A DNA stretch of 64,000 bases. Source: Chloroflexi bacterium TSY. GTDB lineage: Bacteria > Chloroflexota > Anaerolineae > Caldilineales > Caldilineaceae. The stretch covers positions 186,001 to 250,000 of the forward strand of contig JAHBNG010000004.1 in NCBI GenBank assembly GCA_019217005.1, given 5' to 3'. This document shows, piece after piece, positions 49,876 through 58,248 of this stretch (within the stretch, counting starts at the first letter, position 1; each line of letters begins with the position of its first letter). The notes below the pieces were generated by a model that was not told where the DNA came from, did not search any database, and saw only the letters and a list, made by a program, of their open reading frames with translations. A program made the translations under genes and the position numbers.

Positions 49876-51392
49876 ATATCATCAATGCGATATTCTTGTC
49901 CTTTGTTTTCCAAGAAGTGGTGGAGTGCTTGTGCGTAGCGAACTAGCGCCGACTCGCTTTTGGCTGACAGGGGAATCAGCTTGCGTTGGTGGTCTAGTTG
50001 CGCGGAGCTGTCGCCGGTCACCCCGGGTCTGGCCATCCCGTTTCTGGAAGCGACATCCCGCGTCGTTTGGGGTGCTTCTTCGACGATGATGTGGGCGTTG
50101 ACCCCACCCATCCCAAAAGAGCTAACTCCTGCGCGTAACGGCATTTGTTGATCGTCTTGCCCCAAATGTGTCCACGTCTGCAGTTTGTCGACGATGAAAA
50201 AAGGCGTTTCATCAAGCTCGATGTATGGATTTAGCTGCTGAAAATGAAGCGAGGGTGGCAACTGACGATGCTGCAGGCAGAGCATCAGTTTAATCAACCC
50301 GGCCATCCCCGCGGCACTCTCTAAATGACCGATGTTTGTCTTGACTGATCCCAACCCGCAGTAGGGCAGACCATAACGTTTGGAACCAGATCGAAACGCA
50401 TTGGTTAACCCTTTGATTTCAATCGGATCGCCCAATGGCGTGGCGGTTCCGTGGGCCTCGATGTAACTGATTGTCTCCGGTTCAATCTGCGCATCGTGGA
50501 TTGCACCCTGGATCACCTCGGTTTGCGCCTTCACATTGGGCGAAGTCAATGAGTTGGCGCGCCCACCATGATTCACCGCCGATCCTTTGATCACGCCAAT
50601 GATATGATCCCGATCGCGTTGGGCTTGCTCAAGTGATTTGATCAAGATGACGCCAACGCCTTCGCCCCGTACGTACCCATTCGCCGATGCGTCAAACGTC
50701 TTACAGCGACCATCGGGTGACAGCATACCAGACTTGGCGTGTGAAATATACATGGTGGGCGTAATCAACGCATTGACCCCACCCACTAAGGCCGCGCTGC
50801 ACTCACCTAATCGGATATCGCGTACGGCATTGTGTAGGGCAACCAAAGAACTGGAACAGGCCGTATCAACCGTTTCGCTTTTGCCACGGAGGTTCAGCAA
50901 ATAGGAGACGCGATTTGCTAAAATCGAATGCACTGTCCCCGTCGAGACAAAGGAAACGATCTCCTGCTGGTGCCCGCGCATCGCTTCGGCGTAGTCATTT
51001 TTTGAGACGCCAACATAGACCCCGATCTTTTGTCCAGATAAATCCACTGCACGATAGCCAGCATCTTCAATGACGTGCCAAACAGTTTGGAGAAAGATCC
51101 GGTGTTGGGGATCCATGTAATTGGCTTCTTTTGGAGAAATATTGAAAAATAGAGGGTCAAATTGATCGATGTCGTCAATGAATCCGCCCCATTTGCTATT
51201 CGTTTTGTTGCTCTCTGTTTTTGGATCACCCCAATAGGTGCGCCAATCCCAGCGATTCTGTGGAATTTCTGTTACACTGTCGACTTGATTGATGAGGTTT
51301 GCCCAAAATTGACGATAATCTTTGGCGCTGGGAAAACGACAAGCCATCCCAATGACGGCGATGTCGCTCGTTTTGTCGTTGCTTTTTAACAC
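49851..51392 (-). CDS. Trans-AT PKS-A, first part: KS1 and start of its linker
   Basis: 513 residues. The start is the GTG at 51392 (MLKSNDKTSDIAVIG) with GGAG five bases upstream. KS1 spans about residues 9-430: active Cys in [10 protein letters not shown] near 179, first His in AHGTATPLGDP (Ala for the usual Gly, His kept), second His in NIGHLESAAG. The protein begins directly with a KS, so there is no in-cis loading domain; the starter must come from another protein, perhaps the discrete ACP just upstream. After the linker (KLIPLSAKSESALVRYAQAL) the frame enters the MITE and stops at WFILAG. Before that insertion it was continuous with the next part (RIDDIAFTFQSGREE). Confidence 0.92.
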   Translation of the reverse strand: MLKSNDKTSDIAVIGMACRFPSAKDYRQFWANLINQVDSVTEIPQNRWDWRTYWGDPKTESNKTNSKWGGFIDDIDQFDPLFFNISPKEANYMDPQHRIFLQTVWHVIEDAGYRAVDLSGQKIGVYVGVSKNDYAEAMRGHQQEIVSFVSTGTVHSILANRVSYLLNLRGKSETVDTACSSSLVALHNAVRDIRLGECSAALVGGVNALITPTMYISHAKSGMLSPDGRCKTFDASANGYVRGEGVGVILIKSLEQAQRDRDHIIGVIKGSAVNHGGRANSLTSPNVKAQTEVIQGAIHDAQIEPETISYIEAHGTATPLGDPIEIKGLTNAFRSGSKRYGLPYCGLGSVKTNIGHLESAAGMAGLIKLMLCLQHRQLPPSLHFQQLNPYIELDETPFFIVDKLQTWTHLGQDDQQMPLRAGVSSFGMGGVNAHIIVEEAPQTTRDVASRNGMARPGVTGDSSAQLDHQRKLIPLSAKSESALVRYAQALHHFLENKGQEYRIDDMGWFILAG

Positions 51393-51547
51393 TGTTTCTC
51401 CATGAAAATGTTTATCGTTTGTTAACGTGTGTACGAATCACTGCGCTGCGAGATTCTATTTCTCCGTTTGGGCACTGATTTTCTGGGTAGGGCTTCAATA
51501 GTTAGATTGTAAGCATTCAGCTAGTCAGCCATCAGCTGGGCACGTCC

Positions 51548-51667
51548 TTGTATTGTTCGATGACTTCGTGACCTCCCGTGTTCGACGACATCGTAGCCAC
51601 TGCCTCAGGCGACAGGGACACGATGTCTCCGAACAGTAGGGGTCACGAAGTGTCCGAACCATACACG
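51548..51667. repeat. Long imperfect palindrome upstream of PKS-A
   Basis: Two ~50-base arms pair with scattered mismatches: TGTATTGTTCGATGACTTCG pairs with CACGAAGTGTCCGAACCATA, and inner TTCGACGACATCGT pairs with ACGATGTCTCCGAA. It lies between the discrete ACP gene and PKS-A. It is either a MITE-like insertion or a strong transcript hairpin in the operon leader. Confidence 0.6.
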
Positions 51668-51735
51668 TCCCTGTCGGGACAAGCTGCTTAAACGTATCAA
51701 GCTGAAATGCTGATAAGCTGAACAGCTACGCTAGA

Positions 51736-51973
51736 TTAAATGGCGCTCTTATCAGCAATATAGGTAGCAATCTCGTGGATGGTACTGATATTTTGAACAT
51801 CATCATCGCAGACATCTATCTTGAATGTATTGGCTAACGCACAAATAATTTCAACTACATCGAGGGAATCAGCACCTAATTCTTCTCGGATATGTGCAGT
51901 CTGCGTCACATTATGTTCGTCTAGAGAGCAAGTCGGCCACGATTGCGCGCACCTGTTTTGTGATTCCATTCAT
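51736..51973 (-). pseudogene. Discrete acyl carrier protein, frameshifted by loss of one CT unit
   Basis: From the ATG at 51973 (TTGGAG upstream) the start reads MNGITKQVRAIVADLLS. The rest, in a shifted frame, reads LDEHNVTQTAHIREELGADSL, then the phosphopantetheine Ser region GADSLDVVEII, and ends IHEIATYIADKSAI. The break is at CTCTCTAGAC; one more CT would restore a normal 79-residue ACP. It is the first gene of the PKS operon, so it may load the starter for KS1, since PKS-A has no loading domain. A housekeeping ACP is less likely here because no fatty-acid genes are nearby. The lesion may be real or a dinucleotide-repeat sequencing error. Confidence 0.75.
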
Positions 51974-52107
51974 TTTGCTCCAATTTCCTTTACTACCTGG
52001 TCAGACCAATACATAACCCGACCTCATAGAGTATAGAGATACTGAGCACTGCCATAAATTAAGATAAATTCGTCCATTCTATTCGACTGAAAATGGTCAA
52101 ATTTATT

Positions 52108-52220
52108 GGTTGTCTGAGGAATTGTGTGGTTGTCAGTTGGTTTGTTGGTTAGATAGTTAGTTGGTGAACAAACGAGCAAACCAACAAACTATCCAACCTT
52201 TACCCCACAAAACCTCAAAG
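52108..52220. repeat. Left copy of a ~110-bp inverted repeat
   Basis: GGTTGTCTGAGGAATTGTGT through to the end ACCCCACAAAACCTCAAAG matches, inverted, 55612-55718 with few differences. The pair encloses about 3.4 kb with the sulfotransferase. Confidence 0.8.
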
Positions 52221-52559
52221 AACCAAATTTATTTTAAATTTATGAGAGAGCGCGGTATAAATCGATCATGAATAAGTCCGAACTGCTGTCGGGATTGACG
52301 AAGGAATATTTGGTTTTCAAGGGTGTTGGCCAGACGCATCCTATTTTAGAGATGGATTTGTCTCTGAGAATATAGGGTGCGTCAGACCTGTTCAATGAAG
52401 TTTTATAAAAGAATGATGTTTGCGGGGAGCAATAAATTTGAATGGATCAACTTCACCTGACAGGTCTCTGTGGCCCCATTTTGGGACGTTTCATGTGTTG
52501 GCCAGATTACTTGACAGGCGACTCATTGGTGGAGTAACATAGACGAGAACCTCCTCTCC
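52221..52559. other. Intergenic stretch without a convincing gene
   Basis: On the plus strand at 52268 a 35-codon frame (MNKSELLSGLTKEYLVF) is present but short and unsupported. At about 52331-52387 an imperfect hairpin (GACGCATCCTATTTT against GAATATAGGGTGCGTC) is visible. Nothing else recognisable. Confidence 0.4.
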
Positions 52560-52584
52560 TGGACAGGTGCGGAGTTTCGAAACG

Positions 52585-52619
52585 ACTCTATTGGTGTGGC
52601 TGCACCAATAGAGTTTTTT
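52585..52619 (+). terminator. Hairpin followed by T-run
   Basis: A 12-bp stem ACTCTATTGGTG / CACCAATAGAGT with a 6-base loop is followed directly by TTTTT, the form of a rho-independent terminator on the plus strand. No plus-strand gene precedes it closely, so it may be only a structural part of element G. Confidence 0.45.
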
Positions 52620-52933
52620 GATCTCGAAACATTACGAAAATATTACGAAAATATTACAGGGTCTGATAAAAAGTATTGCTTACTGAAGCCATTCAGTACA
52701 GTAAGCTCCCCTACACCCAGAGACTCGGTACCAATAGCGTTAGATTATCGGCGGCAATTGGGGCCGCAGCTTGCAAAACGAATTGAAAAACCACCAACTA
52801 ACGATTTACTAAATGAAATTGCAAATGGAGCAAAAATATATCTAGCCCACTGATAAGCTAGCGGATGTAGGAATTCTTACAGAGACGATTCCATTCAGTA
52901 GGCAATACTTTTTTTATTGTGATCTAACTTGGC

Positions 52934-53095
52934 AGTGTGTCCCAAAGTGTGCAAATGGAGACCACTTAGTGCTTATCCGAAAAGTTCTGTGACGGTGCAT
53001 TTTTACTCGAGAAGCTAGCTGGACTCACAACCACTTTTCGGATAGGTTCTTAGTCGGAGAATCTGCTTCGCTTGCATGCTTTATAGTACACGCTA
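52934..53095. repeat. Palindromic element family C, copy 3, split by element D
   Basis: AGTGTGTCCCAAAGTGTGCAAATG at the left matches copy 2. The right arm (TTGCATGCTTTATAGTACACGCT) is diverged. Element D (52969-53049) is inserted in its middle with a TTA duplication. Confidence 0.5.
52969..53049. mobile_element. MITE family D, copy 2
   Basis: 81 bp, opposite orientation to the copy in regulator A. Ends GTGCTTATCCGAAAAGT and ACTTTTCGGATAGGTTC, flanked by TTA at 52966-52968 and 53050-53052. Confidence 0.85.
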
Positions 53096-53213
53096 GAGAA
53101 TTTTCGAAGTATGTTGAGAAAAGCTCGATTGGTGCAGCCACACCAATCGGGCAATGTTTAAGCAACGTTCTATCCGAACTTCGCACCTGTCCAAAATTGG
53201 AGGATACAAGAAA

Positions 53214-53870
53214 GTGAGTAATTTACCGACGGTCTCAAGAATTTATCAAAACCACACCTTTGATAGTACCCGCTGGGAACACTATACCCCGCGAGACGGT
53301 GATGTTGTTATCTCTACGTCCTATAAATCTGGCACAACTTGGATGCAGCATATTGTGCTACAGTTGATCTACCTTGGACGGGAGGTTCCCAAACTCACTG
53401 AGGTTTCACCTTGGTTAGACTTTCGCGTCTCGATGCCGATCGAGGACCTGGCAAAAATGCTTGATGCGCAAACTGAGCGTCGTTGCATCAAAACTCATTT
53501 GGCCTTGGATGGTCTTCCTTATTATCCAGATGTGAACTATATCATCGTTGGGCGAGACGCACGAGATGTATTTATGTCTTGGTGGAACCACTATTCAAAC
53601 TACACCGATGAAGCTTATACGAAACTGAACACGCTTCCCGATCGAGTCGGAGACCCGATGCCACGTTGCCCCCAAGATATCCGAGAATATTGGCGTACCT
53701 GGATTTCACGCGGCTGGTTCGAGTGGGAGAGTGAAGGATATCCTCATTCTGGCAACCTGCACCACACCCAATCTTGGTGGCAATTTCGTCATTTGCCCAA
53801 TGTATTATTTGTCCACTTTAATGATTTGCTTGGAAATGTCAAAGAGGAAATAAACTTTACTTTCTGGTAA
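53214..53870 (+). pseudogene. Sulfotransferase, C-terminally truncated by an IS
   Basis: PAPS-dependent sulfotransferase (Sulfotransfer_1 type), which would move a sulfate group to a hydroxyl. The start is the GTG at 53214 (VSNLPTVSRIYQ) with GGAGGA nine bases upstream; an upstream ATG at 53154 lies in a repeat end. The 5'-phosphosulfate loop reads ISTSYKSGTTWMQHIV (family consensus YPKSGTTW), a catalytic-type His is in CIKTHLALDGLP, and the 3'-phosphate motif is YIIVGRDARDVFMSWW. At residue ~214 (GNVKEE) it runs into the IS inverted repeat and stops. Family members are usually about 280-300 residues, so the C-terminal RKGxxGDWK region is missing. It neighbours the PKS operon and could be a tailoring enzyme, but the copy is probably inactive. 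Confidence 0.82.
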
Positions 53871-55336
53871 AAGAAAAGAGATGAGGTGAGAAATGTGACA
53901 AAAAGCGGTTAGCGTTTCATCCTAAAGGTAGCGAAACCAAAAAGGAGGAAGGAATGCTAACCGCGCCAGAAATAACTATAGCAGTACTGATGAATGTATT
54001 GCAAGTAACGCCGGTGGGAACAAACGTAAATGTAATGCGTCTGATGTGGGCGATGATGAATGGGTCGTTTCTGAAAAGTCGAGGAGCAATCCATAGTGGA
54101 TTGAGTGAAAGCGGTTTGAAGATGAGGAGCTCCGGCGAAGCTGGTGGAGCTTTCGATATGGATCATGGGATATTGCAAGCCTGCTCTCATCGTGGCAAGA
54201 AGAAGTGGAGTGGAAAGGGAATGGGAGGCAAAAAGTTAGAAGGTACCGAGTGAAAAGCATAGATATCACAGGGTTCTGGCGACCGAAGCTGCAAGGGAAA
54301 GTGAACCGACTCTATAACTCAACGGCTCGTCGGGCATTGCCCGCTCATCTTTGGAGTGATGATAAGCTCGGGGAGATAGGCGGGAAGCGAGTGCCACTGC
54401 TCAAGGCAATCATGAGATGCACGGTTGGAACAAAGGAAAGTGAGTTTCGGAAAAAGCTGCTGAAGAGACGAAGAAATCACTGGAGTCAGACGAAGTGGCG
54501 GTGGTCGATGCCGGGTTTACAATCAGAGAAATGCTAGAAAGCGGCATAGACCGATTTGTCCTGCGGAAGCCATTAACTGCACAGTGCGCCGCAATGAGTT
54601 CCCAAACGCAAAGAAAAGGCAGACCACCTGAATATGGTGATATTGTGCGTCCGCTCTCGCAGCTATAAGGGAAAGCGACTCGAGGCTACAACTCCGGACT
54701 CGTCTGGTCGCTTTCTCTATAGTGGTCGCCTGATTTGCTATCAAGCATGGCACAATCTCGTCCCCAGAACAACCAAGGTGGATACAGCCAACCGTACCTA
54801 CTCGATTTACGTCATTCAGGATCCGGCCTACAACACCTTTGGTTTGGCGACCGTTATGACTTTGCAGCCTGAAACCATTTATCTTGTCTACCTGGAACGC
54901 TGGCCTGTTGAACATCCCCCCTTGGCTTCCAAGCAGATGATTGGCTTACATCGTCAATTTGTTCATGCCGATGAGGCTTGTTTCCGCTTACCTGAACTGG
55001 GGCTGCTGGCTGGCAATCTTCTTTCCCATTTAGCCGCTTCTCTTCCTCCCATACCGACTGGCTACTGGGATCGAGCCTCAATCCACTCCCGGCAGGCTGC
55101 GCGTGTTCTCTCGAGTGCTCTTTTCCAACTCCTGACCAACTCGACCTGACTTTCGGAAAAAGGCCTCGGTTTCCACCATTTCCCTAAAGGCGTTCTCGCT
55201 CATCGCCGCCTCAATGCCGCTGCTTAAACTAGCCGAGCACTATTTTTACATTTTATCCCGTTTTTTCAGGGTGGATTCTTTTTTCCGCCCCTTTCGGTTT
55301 GCCCTTTGTCACTCAAGCCTTTACCAGAAAGTAAAG
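53855..55336. mobile_element. DDE-type IS (Chloroflexota-like), copy 2
   Basis: 1482 bp with perfect 17-bp inverted ends CTTTACTTTCTGGTAAA at 53855 and 55320-55336. I see no convincing target duplication, and the sulfotransferase does not resume on the right, so a deletion may have accompanied the insertion. Confidence 0.82.
53954..55240 (+). pseudogene. DDE transposase, copy 2, many small deletions
   Basis: Same protein as at 16972 (MLTAPEITIAVLMNVLQVTP). The reading frame moves repeatedly: LRRSWWSFRYGSWDIA, KSIDITGFWRPKLQGK, GGKRVPLLKAIMRCTVG, YLERWPVEHPPLASKQ and GLLAGNLLSHLAASLPP are each in good family context but in different frames. Compared with copy 1, at least a dozen sites have lost one unit of a mono- or dinucleotide run (for example CAACACACC to CAACACC, GTTTTGG to GTTTGG, CCCCAAAC to CCCAAAC). 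It cannot make a functional enzyme as written. Confidence 0.7.
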
Positions 55337-55611
55337 GTTGATCGAATTTTTTGAATGCTACGCAGATGAGCAGGATTGATTGGATTTTCGCATTTCTAAC
55401 TTTCCCTCAATTACACACAAACACACATTCTGCCAACACTAGTGCTTTCGCAAATTCACAAAAAGCGCATATTTTTAATGTGTAAATCACAATTGCCCCC
55501 TTGACAAGCTGGATTTCCAATGCTAAACTTGCCAACGGTTCAGCAAAGTTTAGGAAATCACAAAAGGGAAGCGAGCTGACCACCTCTCAAGTTTCTACCG
55601 ATTTTGGCTCT

Positions 55612-55718
55612 TTGAGGTTTTGTGGGGTAAACGTTGGATGGTTAGTTGGTTTGCTCGTTTGTTCACCAACCATATAACCAACAAACCAACTGACAACCAC
55701 ACAATTCCTCAGACAACC
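55612..55718. repeat. Right copy of the ~110-bp inverted repeat
   Basis: Begins CTTTGAGGTTTTGTGGGGTA and ends ACACAATTCCTCAGACAACC, the inverted counterpart of 52108-52220. Confidence 0.8.
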
Positions 55719-56179
55719 CAAATTTTTTGGTCCAAGTGACCGAAAGGATCGCGCTTTATAATGAGTAATCTAATCACTGTAATGCCTCGTAAACCAGAGA
55801 TTGGTGCGCCTTCTGGTCATTGGATTGTCCAATGTAGGATAATGATGCTCAACACGTATAGTCAACTCTGATTTTATCACCGACTATTTGCATCGAGTTG
55901 GGCTAGCCAATTTGCTCAGATCAAACTCCAGATCATTGAGCAAACAGGCACAAATTCTCCCAAGCGACAATTCCATAAACGACCAGAGACAGGGGTAAGA
56001 GCGCCTGGATTTTTTGTTTCTACGAAAATTTTCAGGAACAGGATGTCTGGGTCTTTGTCGATATCCCTCACTGATCAGATGGCCATGAGCAATCCAGATC
56101 GGCTCATGGTTCCTACGCGTCCTTTTTCCTGGGAAATGATACTCTCGCTTGTTCATCAACTGATTATTCGGAGGTCACA
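55719..56179. other. Intergenic region upstream of the ABC exporter
   Basis: No gene I can support. A 91-codon frame on the minus strand (55884-56159) shows no family features. GGAGGT at 56169-56174 is the ribosome-binding site of the following gene. Confidence 0.4.
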
Positions 56180-57928
56180 ATGAGAATCCCCCTTCGAGCA
56201 TATGGCCAGTTATTGGTCCGCTATTTGAAACCGCAATGGCGCAAGGTAACTCTTCTTTTCGCATTGCTCTTTGCCTCAATTGGGCTAATGCTGGTCACCC
56301 CGCGGATTGTACGCGGCTTTATCGACATGGCGGCAGAAGGTGCTGCGACGACAGAGTTGATGCACACGGCCCTTCTCTTTCTGGTGGTGACGCTATTTCA
56401 GCAGCTTGTGCGGCTGGGGTCCGCTTACTTTACTGAGGATGTGAAGTGGCAAGCCACTAACTGGCTGCGCAATGATCTGGCCGATCACTGTATGCGGCTG
56501 GATATGTCCTTTCACAACGAGAGCACGCCCGGTGCCATGATTGAGCGAATTGATGGTGATGTGGAAGAGCTTTCCCGCTTCTTCTCCCAGTTCATCGTAC
56601 AGATTCTGGGCAACCTGATCTTTGTTGCGGGCGTTCTTATCTTGCTCTTTATGGAAGACTGGCGTTTCGGGGCCACCTTCACGGGCCTCTGTGTCACACT
56701 CTTTCTACTGATGACGCGTACCATCAACTTTGCGGCTCCTTTTTGGAAACGCTGGCGCGAAGCCATGTCCGAGCAGTATGGTCTGATCGAAGAATGGCTG
56801 GGTGGCACCGAAGACATTCGCGCCAATGGCGGCGTTCGCTACGTGCTGCATAAGCTACAGGGAGCCAACCGCAAACTCTATCAAGAAGCCAGAACATCAT
56901 GGGTGATTGGTGATCTAACGTGGGGTTTGAATACAGTCTTTTACGCAATCAGCATTGCCGCGGCCCTGGGATTGGGCGGCCTCATGTTGCGCAATGGAGA
57001 AATTACCATTGGAACAGTCTATCTGGTGATGCACTACGGCAACATGTTGCACTGGCCCATCCATCTATTGGCGCGCGAATTGAAAGATATGCAGACCGCC
57101 ACTGCAGCCATCATGCGTATTCAGGAGCTTTTTGTGGAAAAACCAAAGGTAAGGGACCCTCTTCATCCGATTGTCATGGAGACGGGAGCGCTTTCGGTTG
57201 AGTTGGACAAAGTGACCTTTGGCTACAATCCTGAGGAGCCGGTCCTGAAGGATCTCTCATTTCACCTAGAACCGGGCAAGGTCATGGGTCTTCTGGGTCG
57301 AACCGGTAGCGGGAAGACGACGATTACCCGTATGCTCTTCCGTCTCTACGATCCAGACGAAGGGGCTGTCTGCTTGGGCGGTGATGATCTGCGAACAGTT
57401 GCGCTGGACGATCTGCGCAGCCGAGTCGGGATGGTAACACAGGAGGTTCAGCTCTTTCAGGCCACGGTGCGTGATAACCTGACCTTCTTCGACCCTGCGA
57501 TTTCAGATGAGCAGATCATCGATGCTCTGCATTTACTGGGTCTGCAACGCTGGTATGAGTCGCTGGATGAGGGGCTGGATACATGGTTAACCGCTGGCGG
57601 CAAAGGACTCTCAGCGGGGGAGGCACAACTGTTGGCCTTCACACGCGTCTTTCTCAAGGATCCTGGTTTGGTGATTCTGGACGAAGCATCCTCTCGACTG
57701 GATCCGGCGACTGAGCAGCTGATCGAACAAGCTATCGACAAACTGCTCCACAACCGCACAGCGATCATTGTGGCTCATCGTTTGGCCACCGTGCAGCGAG
57801 CCGATGAGATTCTTATTCTGCAAAATGGTGAGATTGCAGAACATGGTGACCGGGTGGCACTGATGGCTAACGCAGAATCTCGCTTCTCGCAGCTTCTGCG
57901 AACAGGTATGGAAGAGGTGTTGGTGTAA
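56180..57928 (+). CDS. ABC exporter half-transporter 1 (membrane domain fused to ATPase)
   Basis: 582 residues; the start ATG is preceded by GGAGGT at ideal spacing. Residues ~1-310 form the six-helix exporter domain (VTLLFALLFASIGLMLV, IVQILGNLIFVAGVLILLF, FYAISIAAALGLGGLML). The nucleotide-binding domain has Walker A LLGRTGSGKTTITRM near 370, Q-loop MVTQEVQLFQ, signature LSAGEAQLLAF, Walker B GLVILDEASSRLD with the catalytic Glu, and switch His IIVAHRLATV. It would pair with the next gene to form a heterodimeric type IV exporter in the inner membrane. Substrate unknown; proximity to the PKS suggests polyketide export, but peptides or lipids are equally possible. Confidence 0.9.
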   Translation: MRIPLRAYGQLLVRYLKPQWRKVTLLFALLFASIGLMLVTPRIVRGFIDMAAEGAATTELMHTALLFLVVTLFQQLVRLGSAYFTEDVKWQATNWLRNDLADHCMRLDMSFHNESTPGAMIERIDGDVEELSRFFSQFIVQILGNLIFVAGVLILLFMEDWRFGATFTGLCVTLFLLMTRTINFAAPFWKRWREAMSEQYGLIEEWLGGTEDIRANGGVRYVLHKLQGANRKLYQEARTSWVIGDLTWGLNTVFYAISIAAALGLGGLMLRNGEITIGTVYLVMHYGNMLHWPIHLLARELKDMQTATAAIMRIQELFVEKPKVRDPLHPIVMETGALSVELDKVTFGYNPEEPVLKDLSFHLEPGKVMGLLGRTGSGKTTITRMLFRLYDPDEGAVCLGGDDLRTVALDDLRSRVGMVTQEVQLFQATVRDNLTFFDPAISDEQIIDALHLLGLQRWYESLDEGLDTWLTAGGKGLSAGEAQLLAFTRVFLKDPGLVILDEASSRLDPATEQLIEQAIDKLLHNRTAIIVAHRLATVQRADEILILQNGEIAEHGDRVALMANAESRFSQLLRTGMEEVLV

Positions 57929-58248
57929 ACGTGTTGCGTGATACTAGTGAAGCTGTGCCTCAAACCGACTAGGAAGGTGGTGGAGTCCAAGGTCCTGAGT
58001 CCAAAGTCCTGAGTCGTTGCAGTCGTGCAGCTTCGTCTGACATCTTAAGACTGTTTGGCAAAACATATCTGGCTTCGTTTGCCACAGATTTGCTTGATGA
58101 AGATGTCTAGTTGAGTAAGTGGTTGTGCCGCGAGTAAGAATGAGGCATAGAGTGTCTGCCCAGTCTATTTTCTTGCAGTACAACAATATTCTGTACTGGT
58201 TCACGAAACACGCAATACACAACACGTATCTTATTTTACGAATCACAC
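57929..58248. other. Gap between the two ABC genes
   Basis: No gene. Contains short direct repeats (GTCCAAGGTCCTGAGTCC, GTCCAAAGTCCTGAGTC at about 57985-58017) and the word CGTGTTGCGTGATAC near 57930, which recurs at 63159. An unusually long gap for a two-gene exporter. Confidence 0.45.

Larger units (their letters stand above)
52560..53193. mobile_element. Element family G (634 bp), non-coding, with nested elements C and D
   Basis: Inverted ends TGGACAGGTGCGGAGTTTCG (52560) and the complement of TGGACAGGTGCGAAGTTCG (ending 53193). A 20-bp self-complementary word, ATTGGTGTGGCTGCACCAAT, occurs near both ends in inverted orientation (52589-52608, 53128-53147). No transposase is recognisable; the 85-codon frame inside (52599-52853) has no family features. 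Confidence 0.55.

Noticed and set aside
52596..52853. 85-codon plus-strand frame inside element G
   Set aside because: Starts in a hairpin, no family similarity I can recognise, surrounded by repeats.
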